Of a DNA stretch of 14,079 nt, positions 7,394 to 13,987 are shown piece after piece. Under the pieces are notes generated by a model, which saw only the letters and a list, made by a program, of their open reading frames with translations, did not search any database and was not told where the DNA came from. The first letter of the stretch is position 1; each line of letters starts with the position of its first letter. The translations under genes and the position numbers were made by a program. The stretch is from the NCBI GenBank assembly GCA_028820215.1, contig JAPPKD010000348.1, positions 1 through 14,079 on the forward strand, written 5' to 3'. This DNA is from Spirochaetaceae bacterium (GTDB lineage Bacteria > Spirochaetota > Spirochaetia > SZUA-6 > Bin103).

Positions 7394-7420
7394 GACGGCG
7401 TTCAACCCGTGAACGCCGTC
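7394..7420 (-). promoter_or_regulatory. intercistronic stem-loop between binding-protein and permease genes
   Basis: GACGGCGTTCA (7394-7404) and TGAACGCCGTC (7410-7420) form a perfect 11-bp stem with a 5-base loop, 21 bases after the binding-protein stop and 20 bases before the permease start. On the - strand it is followed by TTCCTCC, not a proper T-run, so it is better read as a 3'-end-stabilising or partial-termination hairpin. Such hairpins after the first gene of importer operons, as in malE-malF, keep binding-protein levels above permease levels. The structure is seen; the function is inferred by analogy. Confidence 0.7.
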
Positions 7421-7441
7421 ACCCCGCCCGGTGAGCCCTGC

Positions 7442-8731
7442 TTATCCGTCGAATACGGTCCTGACACCTGCTTCGGTGTCGGCCAGATGCTGGCTGTAGT
7501 TGGCCGGGTCGTCCATGAAGCGCGCGAACATGTCCAGGCCGTACTCCGCCGCCGGCGGCGTGGTCGCCAGGTCGTAGTTGAACGCGAACGTGTCGGCGTT
7601 GCCGACCGCTTCCAGCGCCCGCAGCATCACCGACGTGTAGGTGCTCTCGTCGACGTTGACGTTCGGCGACAGCGCGCCCTGCACTTGCGCCCACTTGGCC
7701 TGGGACGCCGGGTCGCTGGCCAGGAAGGCCACGAGCGCTTCCGCGTTGGCGCGATTCTCGGAGTTGGCCGCGATCAGCCACCCGTCGACCGGCCCGACCA
7801 CGGCGTTCGGCACGCCGGCGTCGATCATCGGGAACTCGAAGAAGTCGTAGTCGTCGCCGGCCATCAGCCCGTTGCCGTTCCAGTAGCCGGTGATCCAGGT
7901 CCCCATCAGCGTCATCGCGGCGTCGCCGCGCGACACCTTGTCCGAGGCCTGGGTCCAGTCGTCGGCGTTGGCGTTCGCGGCGAAGTACCCGGCGTCGACC
8001 AGGTCCTTCCAGAGCTGCATGGCCCGCTGCACCTCGTCGTCGGTGTAGGAGGCCTCGCCGGCCATCAGGCTGGCGCGGTACTCCGGACCGGCGGTGCGCA
8101 GCAGCAGGTAGTCGAACCAGAACTGCGCCGGCCAGCGGTTCATGGAGCCCAGCGCGATCGGGGTGATGCCCTGCGACTTGAGGTTCTCGCACAGTGCCAG
8201 GAACCCGTCCCAGTCGGTCGGGAACTCGGTCACCCCGGCATCGGCCATCACCTTGGTGTTGTAGAACATGCCGGCGTAGTGGTACCCGAACGGCACCAGG
8301 TAGCGGTCGCCGTTGTACATCGTCGCGCCGTCTGCCACCGACTTGGCCACCACGTCATCCAGGCCGCGCTCGGCCCACATGTCGTCGATCGTGCCCAGGC
8401 TGCCCGCGTCGACCACGAACTGCGTCCGCGCCCCCGCCCAGTAGCTGAACACATCCGGCAGGTTGCCGCCGGCGGCCCGCACCAGGATGCCGGCCTTGAA
8501 GTCCTCGTGCCCGATGGGGCTGTCGACGACCGTGATGCCGGTCTCCGCCTTGAAGCTGCCGAAGATCTCCTCCAGTCCGGCCCGCCCCAGGTCGCCGCCG
8601 AAATAGTGGGTGATGGTGACTTCGCCATCGGCCCAGCTCATCGTCGCGATCAGAAGGAAGGCGAGCGCCAGTCCCAGCGCCCTGAGCGCTGCTCTGCCCC
8701 GCTTCCAGACTCTCCGTTCTCTGTGGTGCAT
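7442..8731 (-). CDS. ABC importer solute-binding protein (extracellular family 1)
   Basis: A 429-residue secreted binding protein. The N-terminus is a Sec signal peptide: basic HHRERRVWKRGR, hydrophobic ALGLALAFLLIA, and a likely cleavage after SWA near residue 35. There is no lipobox cysteine. The mature part begins EVTITHYFGG and contains the family-1 hallmarks GNLPDVFSYWAGA, an FYNTKVMADAGV motif with PTDWDGFLALC, and MTLMGTWITGYW near the hinge. Trp/Tyr-rich segments fit a carbohydrate or polyol ligand. ATG 8731 is preceded by AGGAGGT at 8744-8738, an excellent ribosome-binding site. It is the first gene of the operon that continues with two permeases and glpD. The ligand is unknown; glpD favours glycerol, glycerol 3-phosphate or a related compound, but the sequence does not clearly match UgpB. 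Confidence 0.92.
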   Translation of the reverse strand: MHHRERRVWKRGRAALRALGLALAFLLIATMSWADGEVTITHYFGGDLGRAGLEEIFGSFKAETGITVVDSPIGHEDFKAGILVRAAGGNLPDVFSYWAGARTQFVVDAGSLGTIDDMWAERGLDDVVAKSVADGATMYNGDRYLVPFGYHYAGMFYNTKVMADAGVTEFPTDWDGFLALCENLKSQGITPIALGSMNRWPAQFWFDYLLLRTAGPEYRASLMAGEASYTDDEVQRAMQLWKDLVDAGYFAANANADDWTQASDKVSRGDAAMTLMGTWITGYWNGNGLMAGDDYDFFEFPMIDAGVPNAVVGPVDGWLIAANSENRANAEALVAFLASDPASQAKWAQVQGALSPNVNVDESTYTSVMLRALEAVGNADTFAFNYDLATTPPAAEYGLDMFARFMDDPANYSQHLADTEAGVRTVFDG

Positions 8732-8752
8732 GGTGCTACCTCCTGCCGGCTG

Positions 8753-8781
8753 TTTATGGGCGCATCTCCCGTTCGTGTCAA
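8753..8781 (-). promoter_or_regulatory. sigma70-type promoter of the importer-glpD operon
   Basis: On the - strand a perfect -35 box TTGACA (8781-8776) is followed after exactly 17 bases by CATAAA (8758-8753), four of six matches to TATAAT. Transcription would begin near 8746, leaving a leader of about 15 bases that is little more than the AGGAGGT ribosome-binding site before ATG 8731. I see no clear operator palindrome in this short gap. Confidence 0.7.
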
Positions 8782-8808
8782 CGCGACCGGAGACCCCCGC
8801 CCCTGCGC

Positions 8809-8814
8809 TACACT
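8809..8814 (+). promoter_or_regulatory. possible -10 box for the Gfo/Idh gene
   Basis: TACACT lies 41 bases upstream of the TTG start in an otherwise GC-rich stretch, a plausible -10 element. No recognisable -35 box lies 16-18 bases upstream (ACCGGA at 17), so the promoter would be activator-dependent or use another sigma factor. It is back to back with the stronger - strand promoter. Confidence 0.25.
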
Positions 8815-8855
8815 GCCGCCGCCCGCGCCCATCCCCATCCACGGAGGACCGACGC

Positions 8856-9917
8856 TTGGACAGCATACGAGTCGGCTTCATCGGCACCGGCCGCATCTCC
8901 GACCTGCACGCGCTGGAGTACCTGCGCAACCCGCACGCGGAGATCGTCGCTCTCTGCGACAGCGATCCCGATCTGGCGTCCACCCGCGCCGCAGCGTGGG
9001 GGCTCGACCGGCCCGTGATCTGCAGCGACTACCACGAGTTACTGGCGCTGGACGCGGTCGATCTGGTCGAGATCCTGCTTCCGCACCACCTGCACCCGGA
9101 GGCGGCCCTGGCGGCGTTCGCCGCCGGCAAGGCCGTCTTCCTGCAGAAGCCGGTCGCGCTGAACCTGGCCGACGCCGACCGCGTGATCGACGCCGCCGAC
9201 AAGGCCGGCGTGCCGTTCCGGGTGTACGAGAACTTCATCTTCTACCCTCCCGTGATGACGGCGACGGAACTGGTCGACCAGGGAGCGATCGGCGAGCCGC
9301 TGACCATCCGCCTGAAGAGCAGCGTCGGACGCAGCGAGACCGCGTGGCCGATTCCGAAGGGTGCCCAGGAGTGGCGCCAGGACCCGCGCCGGTCGGGCGG
9401 CGGGCCGCTGCTGTTCGACGACGGCCAGCACAAGTTCGCGCTCGCCTGGCATTTCATGGGCCAGGCCGAGGAGGTTCACGCCTGGATCGGCAGCACGCAG
9501 GCCCCGGACGGCTACGTGTTCGACGCCCCCGCCATGGTCTCGTTCCTGTTTCCCGGCGGCCGGTGCGGCAACCTGGAGGTGGTCTACTCGCCCGACCTGG
9601 AGATCGATTCCCGCCACTACGCCCAGGACGACCGCGTGGAGATCACCGGCACCCGCGGGGTGATCTGGATCAACCGCGGGCACGGGCAGTTGGGCGAGGT
9701 CGCCCCGGTGCAGCTCTACCGGGACGGCGTGACCACCGACTACCGGTCCATGGAGACCGGCTGGGAGACCAGCTTCGTGCACGCGACGCGCCATGGGATC
9801 GAGGCGCTGCGCCGCGGCGAGCAGCCGCGCCTGTCCGGCCAGGACGCCCGCGAGATCCTGCGCTTCGCCCTGGCTGCCCAGGAGTCCGCCCGCACCGGCG
9901 CTGCCGTCCGCGTGTAG
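8856..9917 (+). CDS. Gfo/Idh/MocA-family oxidoreductase
   Basis: A 353-residue cytoplasmic NAD(P)-dependent dehydrogenase of the glucose-fructose oxidoreductase / inositol dehydrogenase family. The Rossmann motif GFIGTGRIS is at about 7-15, with an acidic Asp in VALCDSD at the end of the second strand. The family EKP motif appears as FLQKPVAL, QKP at 97-99, so the active-site Lys is kept and the Glu replaced by Gln. The C-terminal domain has DDGQHKFALAWHF near 188-200, corresponding to the DxGxH active-site block. I chose TTG 8856 because GGAGG ends eight bases upstream and MDSIRVGFIG is the expected N-terminus. It is divergent from the importer operon and probably acts on a sugar, inositol or derivative, but the substrate cannot be told. 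The methyltransferase gene follows after 22 bases. Confidence 0.9.
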   Translation: MDSIRVGFIGTGRISDLHALEYLRNPHAEIVALCDSDPDLASTRAAAWGLDRPVICSDYHELLALDAVDLVEILLPHHLHPEAALAAFAAGKAVFLQKPVALNLADADRVIDAADKAGVPFRVYENFIFYPPVMTATELVDQGAIGEPLTIRLKSSVGRSETAWPIPKGAQEWRQDPRRSGGGPLLFDDGQHKFALAWHFMGQAEEVHAWIGSTQAPDGYVFDAPAMVSFLFPGGRCGNLEVVYSPDLEIDSRHYAQDDRVEITGTRGVIWINRGHGQLGEVAPVQLYRDGVTTDYRSMETGWETSFVHATRHGIEALRRGEQPRLSGQDAREILRFALAAQESARTGAAVRV

Positions 9918-9939
9918 CCGGGCACGATAGAATTCGAGC

Positions 9940-10584
9940 GTGACTCCCGCGAACGATCCGTCTGTCGATTACCGCGCCCTGGTGAGGCGGGGATACGATA
10001 CGTGCGCACAGGCGTACGACAGCTCCCGGAGAACCGAGCCCGGGACCGAGCTGGAAGCACTGTCGAGCCGGTTGCAGGAAGAAGACTCGGTGCTCGACAT
10101 CGGCTGCGGAGCCGGTGTTCCGATCGCGCGGTCGCTGGCTCGGCGGCACCGCGTCACGGGGGTGGACCTGTCCCCGGAGATGGTCCGCCGGGCGCGGCGG
10201 AACGTCGCCGGAGCCCGTTTCATGTGCGACGACGTCATGTCCGTCGCCTTGCCGTCAGCCAGCTTCGATGCGGCCGTGGCGTTCTACACCGTGTTCCACC
10301 TGCCCCGCGACCTGCATGCCGAGTTGTTTCATCGTGTCCATCGCTGGCTCCGGCCGCGCGGCCTGTTTCTATGCACGCTCAGTGCCTACTCCGAAGACGG
10401 TTACACGGAAGACGACTTCTTCGGCGTGACGATGTACTGGAGCAACCACGGCATCCACGAGTATCGCGAGCTCCTCACCGGAATCGGATTCTCCCTGCTG
10501 CACGTCACCACGACCGGTCACGGCTACCAGGAAGGGGAGCAGCCCCCGGAGCGTCACCCGCTCGTTCTCGCACGAAAGGACTGA
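9940..10584 (+). CDS. class I SAM-dependent methyltransferase
   Basis: A 214-residue single-domain methyltransferase. The SAM-binding motif I is VLDIGCGAGVPIA at about 51-63, followed by GVDLSPEMV with the ribose-binding Asp at 76 and an acidic segment FMCDDVMSVALP. The post-motif strand FDAAVAFYTVFHLPR near 109-123 and WLRPRGLFLCT near 136-145 match the Methyltransf_11/25 layout. The C-terminal part (YTEDDFFGVTMYWSNHG) probably shapes the substrate pocket. The target is unknown; small-molecule methyltransferases of this kind are common. The GTG at 9940 gives the start that keeps the N-terminal YDxxAxxYD-like motif, but the upstream ribosome-binding site is weak. It lies between the Gfo/Idh and PaiB-like genes, all in the same direction. 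Confidence 0.87.
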   Translation: MTPANDPSVDYRALVRRGYDTCAQAYDSSRRTEPGTELEALSSRLQEEDSVLDIGCGAGVPIARSLARRHRVTGVDLSPEMVRRARRNVAGARFMCDDVMSVALPSASFDAAVAFYTVFHLPRDLHAELFHRVHRWLRPRGLFLCTLSAYSEDGYTEDDFFGVTMYWSNHGIHEYRELLTGIGFSLLHVTTTGHGYQEGEQPPERHPLVLARKD

Positions 10585-10634
10585 CGAGCCCACGGCTCTC
10601 TGACACGCCGGTCCGCTTCGAGGTACAAGTCGCC

Positions 10635-11249
10635 ATGTACACGCCGAAGCCGTTTCGCGAGCCGGATGCGGACGCCAACCTCGATTTCGTCGAGCAACAG
10701 GGGTTCGGCGCGCTGATCAGCACCGGCTCGGCAGGCCTCGTGATCACGCACCTGCCGGTGCTGGTCGATCGCGATCGGGGGCGGCTCTGCCTGCTGCGCG
10801 CTCACGTGGCCAAGGCGAACGACCACTGGCGCAGCCTCGACGACCAACCCGCCACGATGGTGTTCAACGGACCCCATTGCTACGTCTCGGCCGGCTGGTA
10901 TCACGAGCCGCGGGTCGTGCCTACCTGGAACTACGTCGCCGTACACCTGCACGGCACAGCGCGACTGGTTTCGGGAGTCGATGAAACGCGCCAGATGGTC
11001 GCCGACTTCGTCGATCATTTCGAATCCGGAATGCACCATCCGTGGACCATCCCGGAGGATGAGCGGGACTTCATGGACGGCCTGCTGAGCGGCATCGTGG
11101 CGTTCACCATCGACGTCGAACGCGTCGAAGCCTCGTGGAAGCTGAATCAGAACCACGCTCCCTCCCGCCGCCAGCGGGTGATCGAGGCGCTCCGCCAGTC
11201 AGGCAAACCCGCCGAGCTTCAGGTCGCCGATCTCATGCAGCGCTTGTAG
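10635..11249 (+). CDS. PaiB-like FMN/heme-binding split-barrel protein
   Basis: A 204-residue protein of the PaiB family (FMN-binding negative transcriptional regulator). Hallmarks in order are the N-terminal MYTPKPF, the ITHLPVLVD strand, LLRAHVAKANDHW near 58-70 (the H-x-A-x-x-N motif), FNGPHCYVSAGWY followed by PTWNYVAVHLHG near 75-105, and the C-terminal QNHAPSRRQRVI (QN-x-S-like). B. subtilis PaiB was described as repressing protease and sporulation genes. The fold is a pyridoxine-5'-phosphate-oxidase-like barrel that binds FMN, and relatives bind heme; DNA binding is not evident here. ATG 10635 is the natural family start, with GAGG 11 bases upstream. It follows the methyltransferase by 50 bases and is probably cotranscribed with it. 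Gene length is normal. Confidence 0.9.
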   Translation: MYTPKPFREPDADANLDFVEQQGFGALISTGSAGLVITHLPVLVDRDRGRLCLLRAHVAKANDHWRSLDDQPATMVFNGPHCYVSAGWYHEPRVVPTWNYVAVHLHGTARLVSGVDETRQMVADFVDHFESGMHHPWTIPEDERDFMDGLLSGIVAFTIDVERVEASWKLNQNHAPSRRQRVIEALRQSGKPAELQVADLMQRL

Positions 11250-11375
11250 CATCAACGCGCTCCCGTTCGCAGCGGAGCTGGATCACATCACGGGTAATTC
11301 CAGGATTTCGTATGGGCGAGACCGAGGGAGGTGCGACCGTGGTGGCATCTGGGATGGCCGTCCGGGAAGCACCGT

Positions 11376-12020
11376 TCAGCCATGCGGCGCGTGCCGATGC
11401 CGGTGGTGGGCGTGACAGAGCAGTCGAAGATTCGCGGGATCGGCGCCGCCGCCCAGCGCATACGGCAGAATGTGGTCTATCTCGATCCTATGTCGTGAGT
11501 TGCAGCGCCGTCCGGTCTGCGGATCGACGTAGCTGCAGCGGCTCCCGTCCCGCTGCCACACCTGTCGTCTCACTGCCGCCGGAATCGAACGGCCGGAAGC
11601 GCGCGGCTTCGCCGTCGAAGTGACGGCGCCCGGCGGCTTCGTCCTGGCAGCGGCTCGGCGGTCCGGTGCTTCCTGGCGGGTCGGCGAGGGCGCCGACGTC
11701 GGCGCGGGGTGTGGCTTTCCCTCCGGCGTCGGAGTGGTGCCGGCGGGGATCATCTCGTCCTGCACCGTCACGGCGTGAGCGGGTTCCGGGGCGGCTTGCT
11801 CCTTCGCTGCCGGAGCGGGCTGGGATTCGCCCTGCGCCGCCCCCCTGCCGGTGCGTGCCCGGAGGGGCGGCCGGCTCGGGTCGTGGCGGTCGAGCGCCTC
11901 CTGGCGGCGGCCGCCGCGGCTTGCGCGATGCGGCCGACGAGCTGGCCCACAGTCATGCGCGGGTCCACGTGCGAGAGCAATCCGCGGAGCTGCTCCAGTC
12001 CCTGCTGGCAGTCGGCGTCG
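11376..12020 (-). pseudogene. HNH endonuclease gene, 3' exon (frameshifted)
   Basis: Downstream of the intron the frame continues as VDADCQQGLEQLRGLLSHVD, then a helical MTVGQLVGRIAQ segment. After an alanine-codon run (about 11903-11918) the sensible reading shifts by one base to QEALDRHDPSRPP. It then follows a long Pro/Ala-rich linker into a complete HNH domain: RSIPAAVRRQVWQRDG, paired cysteines (RCSY and RRC), IEIDHILPYALGG with the catalytic His, and ANLRLLCHAHH, ending at TGA 11376-11378. Without the shift, translation stops at 11768. A GTG at 11771 could start the HNH part alone (131 residues, overlapping that stop as GTGA). I read it as decayed because a single lost base restores the whole family architecture. 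The 5' exon is at the right edge. Confidence 0.72.
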
Positions 12021-12099
12021 GTTGGGTCGGGGGCTGGCGCGCCGACGGTAGGGTCCGCAGTCCGGCTCCCATGGTCACGTCTCCAGCCCCCGCCACCTC
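12021..12099 (-). other. group II intron domain VI and 3' end
   Basis: GGGGGCTGG (12091-12083) pairs perfectly over 9 bp with CCAGCCCCC (12037-12029), forming the domain VI helix. The next base pair is C-G, followed by an unpaired A (complement of T at 12027) that is the seventh base from the 3' end, the classical branch-point position. The intron ends ...ACCCAAC with the AY terminal consensus. Confidence 0.75.
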
Positions 12100-12132
12100 A
12101 AACGCAGCATGCGGGTCTCCCGCACTACGCTT
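12100..12132 (-). other. group II intron domain V
   Basis: The 33-base hairpin begins AAGC (12132-12129) and ends GTTT (12103-12100). A 9-bp lower helix carries the catalytic AGC triad paired as A-U, G-U wobble, C-G. A 2-base bulge (AT) and a 5-bp upper helix GCGGG/CCCGC follow. The loop reads AGA, one base shorter than the usual GNRA tetraloop. It starts 24 bases after the reverse-transcriptase stop, as expected for domain V. Confidence 0.75.
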
Positions 12133-12155
12133 CCCTGTCTGCTTCGCGTCAAGAG

Positions 12156-13471
12156 TTATGGGGCCGATCCGGTCGGGAGCGCTTTCGCAGCGGCCGGCGG
12201 CCATCGGACTCGGTAGTCACCGTACAGTCCCAGCCGCTCATACAGCCACCTCTTACTCCACCTCTTCCAACCAAATCCATGACGATTCCGTGCACCCATC
12301 ATGTGCCGCCGGATCTTCTTCTCCACCCAGTCGCGAACATAGCCAAAACACCGGCTCGAATGTCCGATCGCGAAGTAATTCACCCACCCGCGCAGGATCG
12401 GATTGATGAGTTCCACCACCCGTCCAATCGGTTGGGACCGATAGCGTCGGAATATCCTCTTGAGCTTGCCCAACAGCGCACTCCGCGCCTTCGTCTGCGG
12501 GGTATACTGTGGTCGCCACACTCCCCGCAGACTGCGCACGCGCCGAAACTCAAACCCCAGGAATCCGAAGCTCCCGTCCTCCGCAAGGTCCACGATCCGA
12601 CTCTTCTGCTCGTTCACGTCCACCTGAAGGGATGCCAGTTCTTGCCGCAGTCGCTTCTCTACCGCTGCCAGCAGCCAATCATGTTGTCGATGTGCGCTCA
12701 CGAGAACCACCAGGTCGTCCGCCCAGCGCACGTATTCCATCTGCGTGTACCGCCCCTCGCGGGTCCTTCCTTGGCCCGCTCCAGCATCCGGTCCACGCCA
12801 TTCAGGTACACGTTGCTGAGCAACGGTGAAATCACCCCGCCTTGCGGCACACCCTTCTTCCCGTTCGCCTTCAACATCAACTTGAGCACCTTCAGCACGT
12901 CTCCGTCGCTCACCCTCCGCGCCACCTTCTCCAGCAACAGATGATGCCGGACGTTGTCAAAGTAGCTGCTCAGGTCAACGTCGATCACGCGCGTCTTGTC
13001 TCTCACGATAGCCGCCGCAACCCGCTGCACCGCACCGTGCGCGCTGCGCCGCGGGCGGTAGCCATACGACCCCGATTGAAAATCAGCCTCGAAGATCGGC
13101 TCCAGAATCAGCTTGAGCGCTCCCTGCACCACCCGGTCCCGGATCGCCGGAATCCCGAGCACGCGGACTTTGCCCCCGTCCTTCGGAATCTCCTGTCTCC
13201 GGTTCCTCAGCGGCAGGTACGTGCCCGTTACCAGTTCCTCGCGTATCCGCTCGATGAAACTCTCCACTCCACCCGCCTCGATGGCCGCAAACGTGACTCC
13301 GTCAATCCCTGGAGCCCCGTTGTTTCTCTTGGCCACTGCGTATGCTTCGCGGAGCGTTTCCTTCTTGCATACATGTACGTACAGTCCCCAGAATCGCCAT
13401 CCAGGTTCAGCCTTCGCCTTCACGTATATCCTTCGTCTCAGGTCCCGCAGTTCGATCGGCGCCTTTCTCAT
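12156..13471 (-). pseudogene. ltrA: group II intron reverse transcriptase/maturase (frameshifted)
   Basis: The gene encodes an LtrA-type intron protein of about 438 residues if one base is restored. The first frame (ATG 13471, GGAGG ten bases upstream) has NNGAPGIDGVTF near 50-61, KVRVLGIPAIRDRVVQ near 101-116, the first catalytic Asp in VDLSSYFDNVRH (Asp 166) and GVPQGGVISPLLSN near 207-220. Near 12764-12766, in GAAGGACCC, one base is missing. The second frame resumes as EGRYTQMEYVRWADDLVVLV, with the catalytic ADD, and continues through the maturase X domain (FGFLGFEFRRVRS, INPILRGWVNYFAIGH) to TAA at 12156. There is no C-terminal HNH endonuclease domain. Unshifted translation ends at 12698 without ADD. 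The position before ADD is Trp instead of the usual Tyr or Phe. Confidence 0.88.
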
Positions 13472-13987
13472 CTCGCCTCTGCCTCCCATGTTGCCGAAGT
13501 CGTTACAGACAGCGGGGCCGCTTCCCTCCACCGGCGTTACCCGGCTTCCTCGGTACTACCAGCCCCTCCGCCACCCTCTCGCCTGTCAGCCGACTTCCCG
13601 GTGCTCCCGGTTATACGGCCTACCTTTGCTCCGCCGATTTCTCGCCGGGGCGAGGAGGGCTTCTCCAGTTGCTTCGCGCGTCCTCGTCACCGTGCCGTCG
13701 CTACCACCCCGCCGGAGTGACGCAGCTCCTCAGCCAGTCTGCGCTGCGCCATGCTGCCTTCGTCCCAGTCATGCGGACTCGGCCTCCGGTCCTAAAAATT
13801 CTCGAGGCCACCTGTGCGTTCACTCCCGTTACGGCCCGGTGACTCGCCAACCACCCTTCCGGTGGCCGCGTCAGTGAGCTTCAAATCATCAGTTTCCTTC
13901 CTCCCTGTCACTCAAGCTACGGGGTTTCTGGCTCTTACCCCGGCGGGTCTGCCTCCCGCTGAACGCGCCAGCCTTTGCTGGACACAC

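Larger units (their letters stand above)
12021..13987 (-). mobile_element. group II intron inside an HNH endonuclease gene
   Basis: This 1967-base element runs on the - strand. The 5' end is GTGTGTCCAGC (GUGYG consensus) at 13987, with a first hairpin CCAGC/GCTGG at 13981-13968. About 500 bases of structured RNA (domains I-III) precede a reverse transcriptase in domain IV, then domain V and domain VI, ending in CAAC at 12021. The last seven bases of the 5' exon (CCGTCGT, 13994-13988, IBS1) pair with GCGACGG at 13701-13695 (EBS1; six Watson-Crick pairs plus one G-U). The adjacent CTGAAGG (14001-13995, IBS2) can pair more weakly with TTTTTAG at 13798-13792. Removing the intron joins ...ELKAV and VDADCQ... 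in one frame (GT plus C completes a Val codon). The encoded maturase is frameshifted, so mobility is doubtful. Confidence 0.88.

Noticed and set aside
7409..9943. 844-codon open frame on the + strand
   Set aside because: It runs opposite the binding protein and then through the Gfo/Idh gene in the wrong frame. No recognisable motifs.
11250..11375. Terminator or gene between the PaiB-like gene and the HNH remnant
   Set aside because: Only a weak GCTCC/GGAGC pairing with a 10-base loop and no T-run; no coding sequence supported.
11376..11771. HNH protein of 131 residues as an intact stand-alone gene
   Set aside because: Possible through GTG 11771, but the first half is only linker. The upstream sequence in the same frame continues as family-like protein, so a broken larger gene fits better.
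12045..12055. Intron 3' end at ...CCCTACC (12047)
   Set aside because: An A lies eight bases from that end, but the surrounding helix is poor and the exon join is out of frame; the 12021 end satisfies helix, bulged A and reading frame.
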